From the IMG/VR virus record IMGVR_UViG_3300028361_000037, positions 1-52,939 of that record: 52,939 bases of DNA. One strand, written 5' to 3'. Below, piece after piece: positions 8,761 to 18,191 of the stretch; positions within the stretch are counted from its first letter, which is position 1; each line of letters begins with the position of its first letter. A program made the translations under genes and the position numbers. Below the pieces are notes generated by a model. The model saw nothing but the letters and a program-made list of their open reading frames with translations, was not told the origin of the DNA and made no database searches. This stretch comes from a virus.

Positions 8761-9002
8761 TAGTAATTCATTTCAATTATTATCATCTCTAAGTTCTTTT
8801 CGTTCGGTAAACCGAAAATTACAGGTGTATTAATCGCACTAGTTTTTTCAGTATTTCTTAGGTCTTGTAAAACACCCATAAAACCAGAAATGTTGATGAG
8901 GATACCATCTTGTAACTCCCCAGTAATACCTGTTAAATAATTTGTGTTCGTAACCACATGATTTAAAATATTACCCTCTATTCTATTAACTAATTTAGCC
9001 AT
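8760..9002 (-). CDS. Small protein of unknown function (80 aa)
   Basis: This is an unrecognised 80-residue protein with no signal peptide, zinc site or strong membrane segment. It contains a hydrophobic glycine-bearing stretch, GILINISGFMGVLQDL. Its start at 9002 follows an A/T-rich leader, and its stop overlaps the ATG of the next structural gene by one base. Its tight packing between tail genes suggests a minor virion or assembly protein. Nothing more specific can be supported. Confidence 0.5.
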   Translation of the reverse strand: MAKLVNRIEGNILNHVVTNTNYLTGITGELQDGILINISGFMGVLQDLRNTEKTSAINTPVIFGLPNEKNLEMIIIEMNY

Positions 9003-9023
9003 TATACTTATTTTTTTTATGTT

Positions 9024-9626
<603 letters not shown>

Positions 9627-11378
9627 CTACGGACATTCGTCTATAAAAGTATCTAATAAATTACCTAAACATTCATTTACTAAATTTAAATTATTTAACA
9701 CTAGATTACAACCACTACTAGGTCTAGCTTCAACACAAGAAAATAAAGTACTTTGTTTATAAGTAAATTTTTGTTGGTCAAAAATAGTGTTACCGTAAAT
9801 TTTAACACTACCCCAAATTGTCGTTGATGGAATAACTTGTTCTATTAAGTCCACCCAATAGTCACCCATTAGTTTAGCAAACTCTTCTATTGTATAATAA
9901 TTAAAACCAGAAGTAATTACACCACATTCGTTGTTGTTATTATACCTATCGTAAAGTGTTCTTAGTGTTGCATAAGAATTAATTGTTTGCCTATTTTTTA
10001 CATCAATCAATTCTTTACTAAAAAATTCTCTTATTTTACTAAGACTTTGTTCTTCGTCAAAGTTAATAGAAACTAAATTGTTAAAGTCAACGTAATCACC
10101 ACAACCCTTGTTAGAAACCTCATTGTTACAAGTATCTGTACTAATTTCTGGATTTAAAATACATGGGTTATTTAAAATGGATTTCCATACATCATACTCA
10201 ATTGCTTTCGCAATGTTAATATCTAAATCAATTTCCTTTGAGTTAATAATTAACCTATCGTCTGGAACCACATAATCAGTTATTCTAATAACTTCAGTAT
10301 TGTTTACATTTTTAATCTCAAATTCTCTATCATCCGAACTACCGTCTACCCAAGATTTCTTGTTGTCAATTACCCTAGTTAAATTAAATCCAGGTGATTC
10401 TGTAATCAAAATATCTTCACGCTCAACTTGAACACATTCTTTATTAATTGAAATGTTATCAATCAAAACACAAAATTCGCCATAACTATCATTTAACGTT
10501 AAGGATAATTTAATTTTCTTATTTTCTATCCTACGAATAACCGCTTGGTCAGTAATTAAAGTACTATGGTTCAACCAAGTAGACCCCATTATTGTAGATG
10601 CTAATGATTTATTAAAAACTGATTCACCGTTTGATTGAGTAACTAACCCAGATTCATCAAATAATTCTCGTAATATGATTAGTTTTACTACCGAACAAAC
10701 ATTTGGGTTTGAGTCCTCAATAGTAGTTTCGCCAGTAAATGTTAATTCATTAAAAATAATAGATTGCGTACTATTGGTTGGTGAAATAAAAAAACCACTA
10801 TTATTAGGGTGAATCGTAAGGTAATCATACATGTTACCAGAACCAATTTTGCTAAAAACAGAACTTGAGTCAACTGAAACTAAATCATCGTTTTCTATAA
10901 TCTCAAGCGACATTGTTAAGTTTATTGATTCTAATATACGTAATATTGACCTAGGGAGTGATTGATTACGAACTAAATTATTTAAACTTTCACATTTTAA
11001 TTTAAATAAGTAATCAAAATCAATTCTCAATGAACAGTTATCGTTAATATCAGATGAATACAATGTTCCATCTTCCTCTTTTGTGTTTAATATTATTTTA
11101 ATTTGTTCTGGAACAGCACATTCTACTTCTGGTTCTTCTTTTGTTTTCCACATACACGTTTGTGCATCTAAATCGTAATGGAGCACACCTTTGACAAGTT
11201 CTGAACCATTTAAGAATAAACAACATTCTTCGGAAACAACTCTAGGTGTTAATATACCATCACCATTTGGTAAATAAATTGATATCGACCCATTTGGGTT
11301 ATAAACCAAATACTCACCACGGTTTTCCATAACAGTAGACCATAAATCATCACACCAATTTTTTCCCCCTTCAATCAT
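9627..11378 (-). CDS. Cysteine-rich tail-associated protein (583 aa)
   Basis: I cannot name the family. The protein is cysteine-rich for an intracellular virion protein (for example EECCLF near the N-terminus and NNECGV and NKGCGDYVD later). Its C-terminal part contains WVDLIEQVIPSTTIWG followed by a FDQQKFTYKQS segment, which I associate loosely with tail-fibre-related proteins. It lies directly downstream of the very large adhesin-repeat tail gene and may form part of the same appendage; that is inference. Its ATG at 11378 is preceded by seven TAAA tetramers on its own strand. Confidence 0.5.
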   Translation of the reverse strand: MIEGGKNWCDDLWSTVMENRGEYLVYNPNGSISIYLPNGDGILTPRVVSEECCLFLNGSELVKGVLHYDLDAQTCMWKTKEEPEVECAVPEQIKIILNTKEEDGTLYSSDINDNCSLRIDFDYLFKLKCESLNNLVRNQSLPRSILRILESINLTMSLEIIENDDLVSVDSSSVFSKIGSGNMYDYLTIHPNNSGFFISPTNSTQSIIFNELTFTGETTIEDSNPNVCSVVKLIILRELFDESGLVTQSNGESVFNKSLASTIMGSTWLNHSTLITDQAVIRRIENKKIKLSLTLNDSYGEFCVLIDNISINKECVQVEREDILITESPGFNLTRVIDNKKSWVDGSSDDREFEIKNVNNTEVIRITDYVVPDDRLIINSKEIDLDINIAKAIEYDVWKSILNNPCILNPEISTDTCNNEVSNKGCGDYVDFNNLVSINFDEEQSLSKIREFFSKELIDVKNRQTINSYATLRTLYDRYNNNNECGVITSGFNYYTIEEFAKLMGDYWVDLIEQVIPSTTIWGSVKIYGNTIFDQQKFTYKQSTLFSCVEARPSSGCNLVLNNLNLVNECLGNLLDTFIDECP

Positions 11379-11406
11379 TTTATTTATTTATTTATTTATT
11401 TATTTA
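11379..11406. repeat. Tetranucleotide microsatellite (TTTA)7
   Basis: Seven perfect TTTA units abut the ATG of the 583-residue gene, giving a (TAAA)7 leader on the transcribed strand. This is the second simple-sequence repeat placed directly at a start codon in this operon. Confidence 0.95.
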
Positions 11407-11411
11407 TTTTA

Positions 11412-11468
11412 TTATGGTGCACAATAATAATTACCATTAGGTCAAATACCGCCAGTAAATGGTGGTGG
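11412..11468 (-). pseudogene. Silent, in-frame spare C-terminus after the large tail gene
   Basis: After the TAA at 11469, the same frame continues with PPPFTGGI, a TGA (11442-11444), then PNGNYYCAP and TAA (11412). This parallels the real C-terminus, PPPRGCEGPNGDFDISHCLE. At nucleotide level both share CCACCACCA and GACCTAATGGT, and the TGA could be a single-base change from the GGA found in the active copy. It looks like a duplicated, disabled alternative end for the protein. Confidence 0.6.
11440..11467 (+). repeat. 28-nt perfect inverted match to helicase gene (227-254)
   Basis: GGTCAAATACCGCCAGTAAA plus the next 8 bases match the helicase coding strand exactly over 28 nt. The tail mRNA is transcribed from the other strand here, so its 3' region is perfectly complementary to the helicase mRNA. 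Confidence 0.9.
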
Positions 11469-14400
11469 TTATTCTAGACAATGGCTTATATCAAAATCAC
11501 CATTAGGTCCCTCACAACCTCTTGGTGGTGGTTCTGTTTCTGTACAACAATTGTTAGTATTTACTTCTATTGTTCCATTACCGTTAGGCTCATCTATTGT
11601 TCCATTACCGTTACGCTCATCTAATGCTATCGCAACACCTTGTGGACGAGCTGATACACAAACAGTTTCATCAAGTAAAACAAATATAGATTCCGCTACA
11701 TCCTGTCCACATCTATAGACAGTAAATCTAGTCCCAAAAGGTTGTGTTTGGGTTGGGTCTGCTATTGGAATAGAAGTTAAATCGTAACATACACAATTTG
11801 GTTCTACTGGTTGTGTTCCTGTTACTTCCCAAGCACAAGTTGTATCGTTAAAGCTTCTAGTTTCCCAACTGTCTAATGCAGTTGTTGGTTCTACTGGTTG
11901 TGTTCCTGTTACTTCCCAAGCACAAGTTGTATCGTTAAACCCTCTAGTTTCCCAACATTCTAATGCAGTTGTTGGTTCTACTGGTTGTGTTCCTGTTACT
12001 TCCCAAGCACAAGTTGTATTATTGAATATTGCTGTTTCGTAACAAGCTGTTGTTGGTTCTACTGGTTGAGCTTGCTCTGTAACGGTTACTGTTGCCGTTG
12101 CATTTACACAAGGAGCGACTCCAGTGACTGTATAGGTATAAACCAATCCAACATTACTCCACGTGCCACCAGATGCTGGTGTTCCTAACAATGCTGCAAA
12201 TAAATCTGCATTTGTTGGGGTAGTTCCTACACAAACTACCCCAACTGTTAGTGTTCCGTTTGTCCCTGCATTTGGTTGGACCACACAACCAATTTCTGGG
12301 TCTGGTATTACTATACAACAATTGTTAATACTTAGTCCTATCTCTGCACCACCATTAACACTAATAACTGGTGACGATAAACAAACATTAATACTTTGAC
12401 CAAATTCAATAGCCATAACCTCCGCTACATCCTCTCCACATCTAGTGAAAGTAAATATTCTACCAGAAATTAGTGGTTCGTCCTGACCCTCAGTCGGAGT
12501 TAAAGTGTAACATAAACAACTTGGTTCTACTGGTTGAGGTGGTTGAAAAGTAAAATCACAACAATCAGTTGAACGCCTTCTAATTTCGTATTCGGTTCTT
12601 AATAAGTCAATATTTTCAGTAAAACCATCAGATGGTATAATTATTCTACACCCAATACCTATAACTCCAGTAGTTGGGTCGGTTACACCAGACTCTGCAA
12701 CAGACCATAATGGTGGACAAAATGAATTATTAGGCACAAGAATTGTCTCAATTCTAAACCCAGAATTATCTACAATATCAGTTATAAAAATTAAAAATTC
12801 GCTACCTATATTTATTTCATCAGAAAGTAACCACCCACATTGACAACCTGTTACTTGTGGTGGTTGAAAAGTAAAATCACAACAATCAGGTAAACTACTT
12901 CGTCTTTCGTATTCGATTCTTAATAAGGCAATATTTTCAGTAAAACCATCAGATGGTATAGTTATTCGACAAGCAATACCTGTAAATCCAGTGCTTGGTT
13001 CGGTTACATCAACTTCCGCATTAGACCATAATAGTGGACAAAATGAATTATTAGGTACAAGAATTGTCTCAATCCCAGAATTATCTACGAAAACTAAAAA
13101 GTCGTTATACGTATTTATTTTATCAGAAAGTAACCAACCACATTTACAATCCACTTGAACGTTACAGTTTGGTCCAGTGCAACAAATGTAGCCGTTTATT
13201 CTTTCATCGGTTACTTGATTATAATATTCAACTAATGTGGGTAAACCACCCAAAAATTCACAACACGCTCTATCAATGAAATTAGTTACGAACGGGACTA
13301 CAGCACCATTAACCATAAAAATAGACCCATCAGAATTGTATTGATATTTTTCAAAAACATACATGTCCGTATCGGTATTATTTGTTGGGGGGCTAACTAA
13401 GTTATCACAAAGTAAGGTTGGTTCAACAAGCCTAAGTGTCGCTTTGATACAAATACTTAAAGCGTCATCACTAAGACCAGTAGGGCAGCCACATAAGTCC
13501 AAATTCTCCTCTGATATTGGGTCGGAAACTATTTCTATAATAACCTCCGTACAATCAGTTAACTCACTTCCATCAACGTTAACAACATTGACAAACGTTT
13601 CGCCACTATATCCAGTTATCTCACCCATAGAATAATTCAAGAATAAATTAGTTGTTTCCGTTGAAGATGTTTCACCACTAATCGTAACAGCCGAAAAATT
13701 AGGTATTAAATTTTTTAATTGATTAATGTATGTACTCCCACCATCGTAAGGACCTGAATGTGGGTTATTACCAGATGAAATATCTATAGTAGAACCACTA
13801 CCGCCAGTTTCTCTATACCATAAACCTTTATTCTGAAAATATAAGTCTGGTGTATTACTTGAAAAGAAAGGAAAGCCTTCAGAATCAATAGGATAAAAAC
13901 TTAACTCTGTATCTAACCCATTTAATTCTAAGACTTTACTAAAAATTTCTAAATCTAATGGTTTATCTACAACATAGACATATTCGTTAAATTCGATTAA
14001 TCCTTGCGGTGCTCCAATAAATTTTAATAGAAATTCAATTGTTTTTCTAGTACCTTTTGATTTCCAAATCCAAGGCGTATTTAATATAATCCTTCTCCAA
14101 AGTTCAATGTCTGCATCTACTGGTGATAAGCCAACTGATTCACCCCCGTATTGTTTGTCTGATGTCGCAATATAGTTAGTCAGTAAGTTATTATCTAATA
14201 CAGGTGCAACCAATTCCCACCCTAAAACCTTTGCTAGGGTCTTTAAGTATTTATCTGGTGTATTATCTAATTTATTATAAGTTACTGTATTAGCAAATGA
14301 AATACCAGTAATAAATTTATTTATTTCATCAAAACTAACCCCATATATTTGTAGCGTTTTATTAACTTTTTGTCCTGAAGTATCAATGTGTTCTTCAGCT

Positions 14401-15473
14401 AAATGAACGGGTACCGTGTCAAAAGCTGATATAGATTCTGACACTAAAAACCTAGTCATTAAATTACTATTAATTGAATCACTATTTTCTGCAATATTAA
14501 ATAATTTTGAAGCGAAAGAAATGTACTCAGTACTATCGTAATCAATATTATACCCATCGGTAACTGGCCATGTTAAAGATTCATTAGAATAAATAACCAA
14601 ACCACTATCGGTTCTCTTTGGGGTATTAAAGTAAGATTTATATTTTGGAAACGAATATCTATTTAATAAATAGCCATTAAATTCACTTAAATCGTTGTAA
14701 AATAACCCTTCAATTAATTTATTAGGTTTTATATGGTAACTAATTTTAGTGCTTTTGTCCTTCAATACATCACCTTTTACTGTTAAAGACAAAAAATCTG
14801 AAGAAACATTATTTGAACCAACAAACCCAATAATGGGAAATTCAACACCATTAACCAGTATCACATAAGACCTATAATTACTTACTAAATTCCTTAAATC
14901 ATTAGTCTCACTAAATGTTTCGACAATAGACCCACTTTTTAAGTAATTTATTATAAATTTATTTGTTATTAAATTAGTATTTACTAAAAAAGTAGAAGTA
15001 TCGGTGATGTTATCATACAAATAGTCACCCATAGTATCTAGATTCTCAACTAAACCAAGAGTGTTTGTATTTAAAGAAGTTACATATAATGAAGCTGGCC
15101 ATTTAGTGATTACTTCTTCTAAATTCACTCTAATAAATTCAGTTAAAGAACCAAATAAAGCATAATATTTTAATTTAGTTTTATCTAAGTTTAAATAAGT
15201 TCCAGTATTATTAGCCAGTAACATTTTTGTCTGTTCTTCAGTTACGTCTAATGTAGATAAAGAATAAAAATCAGAAAATTTATCCACATTAAAAATTTTC
15301 GTATTTTTAGCTTCCATGTTTGTGGTAATAGAAAAATTACCCATAGTAAACAATGGGGTACCACCATCACTAGTTAGTTGTAAACCAACTAAGTCTGGTG
15401 TAAAATTTCTATATTCAATGTTACCGTTATATACATGTTTTTTTACATACCCAACAGCTTTAAATTTCTCCAT
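11469..15473 (-). CDS. P2 gpI-like tail protein fused to adhesin-type repeats
   Basis: The 1334-residue protein has, around residues 460-500, a segment (WRRIILNTPWIWKSKGTRKT, then EFLLKFIGA) typical of the P2 gpI/tail-protein-I family, which attaches fibres at the baseplate. The second half is a cysteine-rich repeat region. It contains two roughly 100-residue units starting CGWLLSD and ending CCDFTFQPPQ; a unit with NAGTNGTLTVGVVCVGTTPT; and tandem 29-residue units with NDTTCAWEVTGTQPVEPTTA. The last two types resemble repeats I know from flavobacterial surface adhesins. The repeat part looks imported from a host cell-surface gene. A likely role is distal fibre or host contact. Confidence 0.72.
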   Translation of the reverse strand: MEKFKAVGYVKKHVYNGNIEYRNFTPDLVGLQLTSDGGTPLFTMGNFSITTNMEAKNTKIFNVDKFSDFYSLSTLDVTEEQTKMLLANNTGTYLNLDKTKLKYYALFGSLTEFIRVNLEEVITKWPASLYVTSLNTNTLGLVENLDTMGDYLYDNITDTSTFLVNTNLITNKFIINYLKSGSIVETFSETNDLRNLVSNYRSYVILVNGVEFPIIGFVGSNNVSSDFLSLTVKGDVLKDKSTKISYHIKPNKLIEGLFYNDLSEFNGYLLNRYSFPKYKSYFNTPKRTDSGLVIYSNESLTWPVTDGYNIDYDSTEYISFASKLFNIAENSDSINSNLMTRFLVSESISAFDTVPVHLAEEHIDTSGQKVNKTLQIYGVSFDEINKFITGISFANTVTYNKLDNTPDKYLKTLAKVLGWELVAPVLDNNLLTNYIATSDKQYGGESVGLSPVDADIELWRRIILNTPWIWKSKGTRKTIEFLLKFIGAPQGLIEFNEYVYVVDKPLDLEIFSKVLELNGLDTELSFYPIDSEGFPFFSSNTPDLYFQNKGLWYRETGGSGSTIDISSGNNPHSGPYDGGSTYINQLKNLIPNFSAVTISGETSSTETTNLFLNYSMGEITGYSGETFVNVVNVDGSELTDCTEVIIEIVSDPISEENLDLCGCPTGLSDDALSICIKATLRLVEPTLLCDNLVSPPTNNTDTDMYVFEKYQYNSDGSIFMVNGAVVPFVTNFIDRACCEFLGGLPTLVEYYNQVTDERINGYICCTGPNCNVQVDCKCGWLLSDKINTYNDFLVFVDNSGIETILVPNNSFCPLLWSNAEVDVTEPSTGFTGIACRITIPSDGFTENIALLRIEYERRSSLPDCCDFTFQPPQVTGCQCGWLLSDEINIGSEFLIFITDIVDNSGFRIETILVPNNSFCPPLWSVAESGVTDPTTGVIGIGCRIIIPSDGFTENIDLLRTEYEIRRRSTDCCDFTFQPPQPVEPSCLCYTLTPTEGQDEPLISGRIFTFTRCGEDVAEVMAIEFGQSINVCLSSPVISVNGGAEIGLSINNCCIVIPDPEIGCVVQPNAGTNGTLTVGVVCVGTTPTNADLFAALLGTPASGGTWSNVGLVYTYTVTGVAPCVNATATVTVTEQAQPVEPTTACYETAIFNNTTCAWEVTGTQPVEPTTALECWETRGFNDTTCAWEVTGTQPVEPTTALDSWETRSFNDTTCAWEVTGTQPVEPNCVCYDLTSIPIADPTQTQPFGTRFTVYRCGQDVAESIFVLLDETVCVSARPQGVAIALDERNGNGTIDEPNGNGTIEVNTNNCCTETEPPPRGCEGPNGDFDISHCLE
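11801..12072 (-). repeat. Tandem 87-bp coding repeat (29-residue adhesin-like unit)
   Basis: The string GTTCTACTGGTTG starts at 11801, 11888, 11975 and 12056, giving spacings of 87, 87 and 81. Units encode ETRxFNDTTCAWEVTGTQPV-type repeats. Near-identical nucleotide sequence implies recent expansion or homogenisation. Confidence 0.9.
12537..13150 (-). repeat. Two ~300-bp direct coding repeats (CGWLLSD...FTFQPPQ units)
   Basis: Two adjacent units share long identical stretches, including GGTGGTTGAAAAGTAAAATC, AAACCATCAGATGGTATA and GGACAAAATGAATTATTAGG. They encode the two cysteine-bearing modules of the large tail protein. The first-translated unit (higher coordinates) is shorter by a small internal deletion. 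Confidence 0.85.
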
Positions 15474-15479
15474 TTATTT

Positions 15480-16406
15480 TTATATATTAGTAACATTATT
15501 AAATGTTTTAGTAAAATCAATTCCAGTTCTTTCTTCTCTAACTTCGAACAATGGTTTACCAGTAAATCTATCTTTTATTTCATACAAATTAAATTGCTTA
15601 TAAATATCATTATTAAAATTGTATATAGTATAAATACCATCATCAAGGCTTTTTGTTTGATTTCCTAATAAAGCATACGCTAAAGTTTCAATATCGTGTT
15701 CAACCATCTCAACCTCAATCATTATTGGATTAAATAATGTGTTGGTTAAAATTATTTGTTGGTCAGGTTGACCAATAAATGGTAAAGCGTTTGGTCTTAC
15801 ATTAGACGCAGACGCTGGTGATACAGTACAAAAGGAAAGTGAAGAACTATCATTAAAACGATACCTAATCGCTTTTTGCATTACGTTACTTAAATTCTGG
15901 TTTACTGGTTCCGCTCTGTTATTCGAGGTTATTACTCTAAATAACCCGTTTAATTTAGCATCTGAAGTACTATTGGGGTTATCGCTTTTCAAATATTCTA
16001 TTCTATAACCAACTAAACCATCATTTTCGAATTTACTGAGAAATTGTGCTGGTAAATTAGAGATGTCAAAAACAAGTCCTTTTATATCTGGATATGCTGA
16101 TAATACACCAACGTCAACTATTTTTGTTCTGATTTCAACAGGTTTAATAATTATTGAATAAAAACCTTTAGCACCAAATGTTGCTACTGGTAATTTTAAA
16201 GTATACATACCACCAAATACCTCAAAACCAGTAACAGTTTTGTTTGGGTGGTCAATTTTAATTAATACCTCTGATGGTACTAATCTATTTAAAGTTGTTT
16301 CTCCTTGAGAATCCCTAGAAGGGCTGTAGTGATAAAATATCTCAACATCTTCTGGAGATATATCTGCTGGTCTTACTACGCCATAATTTCCTGTTGCAAA
16401 ATACAT
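15480..16406 (-). CDS. Unknown tail/baseplate-region protein (308 aa)
   Basis: No family recognised. The 308-residue protein begins YFATGNYGVVRPADIS and is predicted mostly beta, with regularly spaced hydrophobic strands (IIIKPVEIRTKIVDVGVL). It has no signal peptide or membrane segment. It lies 6 nt upstream of the gpI-like tail gene in the same direction, so the two are probably co-translated and may form one appendage. Its own start is preceded by a 14-bp hairpin (16435-16470) in the gap after the previous gene. Confidence 0.5.
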   Translation of the reverse strand: MYFATGNYGVVRPADISPEDVEIFYHYSPSRDSQGETTLNRLVPSEVLIKIDHPNKTVTGFEVFGGMYTLKLPVATFGAKGFYSIIIKPVEIRTKIVDVGVLSAYPDIKGLVFDISNLPAQFLSKFENDGLVGYRIEYLKSDNPNSTSDAKLNGLFRVITSNNRAEPVNQNLSNVMQKAIRYRFNDSSSLSFCTVSPASASNVRPNALPFIGQPDQQIILTNTLFNPIMIEVEMVEHDIETLAYALLGNQTKSLDDGIYTIYNFNNDIYKQFNLYEIKDRFTGKPLFEVREERTGIDFTKTFNNVTNI

Positions 16407-16434
16407 GTTTGTTTCTGTTTTTATTTAACATAAC

Positions 16435-16470
16435 TCTTTTTAATTAAAAATACATGTTTAATTAAAAAGA
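16435..16470. terminator. 14-bp AT-rich hairpin between structural genes
   Basis: Arms 16435-16448 and 16457-16470 are perfect reverse complements with an 8-nt loop. Each strand ends the stem in a run of A/T, as in weak intrinsic terminators or RNA-processing sites. It separates the 286- and 308-residue genes. Confidence 0.5.
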
Positions 16471-16482
16471 TTCATTTGTTGT

Positions 16483-17343
16483 TTATTTATTTATATTATA
16501 ATAACCATTACCGTATCTAACTAGTTCTGAGATGTTTCCTATTTCTGCTAATCTTAAATGTGGTCCTAAAAGGTTTATTGCCCCTCTATCTATAAAGATA
16601 TCGTTTTTTATTTCTGGCGTAGAAATAATGCCAAATAAATAATTTTTTTTAATTAATGCAGATAATGAAGTATTCGTCATATTCCAACCTTCATTAACAA
16701 ACATAAAAGTACTATAGGGGATATTTCTGTTCGTATTGGGATTTTGAGGTTCACTATAAAAATCCATGTATTGAATACCGTTAGTTTGCTCTAAAGTACC
16801 TATTTTATCGTCATCTACTGTATCAAATACATATATTTTAGGTTCATTCATTGAAATAATCCTATTTACACCTATAACACTTAAATCCTTATAGTTAACA
16901 TAGGTTTCACTCCCTACGTTAAAATTTGTTCTAAATGGGTCTGATGTTTTATATGTTCTTAAGTCCTCTAATTTACTATCAGTCGTCCCGCTTAATCTTT
17001 TATTTAAAGTTGAGTAGTAAGACGTTTCGTCAATACTTGGGACCCTTAAAGTCACTTTTTCTGTTTCACTTAGATTAATTGGGTATCTAGTTGGTACACT
17101 CATAAATGGAAACGTTAAATTTGATTCATTTAGTTTTGAAACCAAAATAGAATAGTCTGGGATTTCATTTACCTTGTTTTTAGGAATAAAATCAATATCG
17201 GTAAATAAACCCATATCATCTATATTTTGAGTCAACATAACTTTAATATAGAATGTAGTTGCTGTTAAAGTTCCCCAATTTTCACTTCCTGCTTCTCTAT
17301 TTATGCTAGACTCCAAATGTATTTTTCTTTTAATTGTTTCCAT
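16483..17343 (-). CDS. Unknown structural-block protein (286 aa)
   Basis: I do not recognise this protein. It begins with METIKRKIHLESSINREAGS, is rich in Asn, Asp and Thr and looks mostly beta. It shares one base with the stop of the preceding 282-residue gene (position 17343), a sign of coupled translation and probably equimolar products. The position between putative baseplate and tail genes suggests a baseplate-wedge or peripheral component. No catalytic or binding motif is visible. Confidence 0.5.
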   Translation of the reverse strand: METIKRKIHLESSINREAGSENWGTLTATTFYIKVMLTQNIDDMGLFTDIDFIPKNKVNEIPDYSILVSKLNESNLTFPFMSVPTRYPINLSETEKVTLRVPSIDETSYYSTLNKRLSGTTDSKLEDLRTYKTSDPFRTNFNVGSETYVNYKDLSVIGVNRIISMNEPKIYVFDTVDDDKIGTLEQTNGIQYMDFYSEPQNPNTNRNIPYSTFMFVNEGWNMTNTSLSALIKKNYLFGIISTPEIKNDIFIDRGAINLLGPHLRLAEIGNISELVRYGNGYYNINK

Positions 17344-18191
17344 TATAATGCATTTATTTGATATAAATTTATTATTGTATTTTTAGTCGTGTGTTCAACA
17401 TTAGTGAACGCACCAACACTAAGATTACCTTGATAAGTAGAATCAACTTCGTAAAAGTATCCCTTACTAGTTCTAGTCAATATAAATCTAGTATAAAGTT
17501 CGTGTAATAATTTATCTATAAATTGTGGTGTGTTTTTAACCATTAAGTTAGTTGACTTACCTGTTTTAGCATTTTTAAAACCAGCTCTCATGTAAAGATA
17601 TTTTTCTTCACCTATTTTTAAACTATCTTTATAATCGTATAAATAATAACCTTCTGCGAAACCTCTTGGTGAAGTTAATGGGTTGTCCAATATAAAATTT
17701 ATTGGTATATTTGATACGTCTTTTGGTTGTCCTGAACTTGAGATAGATTGACTAGATGGTAAAAAATCTCCAGTGTTTAAATTAGCATACAAACTTGCAT
17801 TGGTTACTATATTTTGAGTCATTGGATTATCACTATCATAAAAAAGTAAACTTAAAAATGTTTGTTTAAATGAACTTTTTCTGAATTTAATATCTTCGTT
17901 ATCGAAACCAATAAGACCAAATGTATCCACATATTGTCCTTCATTTAACATATTAATTTTATAGATAATTTTATCTAAAGGTCTACCACTTGAATTTATT
18001 GGTGAAAACCTAGTTCTATCATAATCTAATATCGAATTAATCGCTTTTTCAACTTCAACTTCAACAAATTCTTTTTCAATTAACTCAGAATTATCAACTA
18101 CTTGATATTCCATTGGTATCGTGAAATTTATTGTTGTCGCTGAGACCCCATTAAATGAAGATAGAGGTATCTTAAATTTATTAACATTCAT
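17343..18191 (-). CDS. Unknown structural-block protein (282 aa)
   Basis: The 282-residue product has no recognised family. It contains a long polar middle and a C-terminal region with YEVDSTYQGNLSVGAF. Overlaps are tight at both ends: 11 nt with the upstream gene (18181-18191) and 1 nt with the next gene, so four consecutive genes from 24197 to 16483 are translationally linked. That organisation usually marks subunits of one assembly, here probably the outer baseplate, but this is inference from position. Confidence 0.5.
   Translation of the reverse strand: MNVNKFKIPLSSFNGVSATTINFTIPMEYQVVDNSELIEKEFVEVEVEKAINSILDYDRTRFSPINSSGRPLDKIIYKINMLNEGQYVDTFGLIGFDNEDIKFRKSSFKQTFLSLLFYDSDNPMTQNIVTNASLYANLNTGDFLPSSQSISSSGQPKDVSNIPINFILDNPLTSPRGFAEGYYLYDYKDSLKIGEEKYLYMRAGFKNAKTGKSTNLMVKNTPQFIDKLLHELYTRFILTRTSKGYFYEVDSTYQGNLSVGAFTNVEHTTKNTIINLYQINAL

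Noticed and set aside
11412-11444. TGA read as tryptophan, making PPPFTGGIWPNG... part of the tail protein.
   Set aside because: The preceding TAA would also have to be read through, and all other genes are complete with the standard code.
11440-11535. Diversity-generating retroelement variable region at the end of the tail gene.
   Set aside because: No reverse transcriptase or template repeat with adenine-specific differences is visible, and the matching 28-mer is in a helicase gene.
12163-12399. Plus-strand ORFs opposite the large structural genes (for example here, 25228-25491, 35343-35684, 46982-47341).
   Set aside because: They lie wholly inside well-supported minus-strand genes, have no family motifs, and have hydrophobic, biased composition typical of antisense frames.
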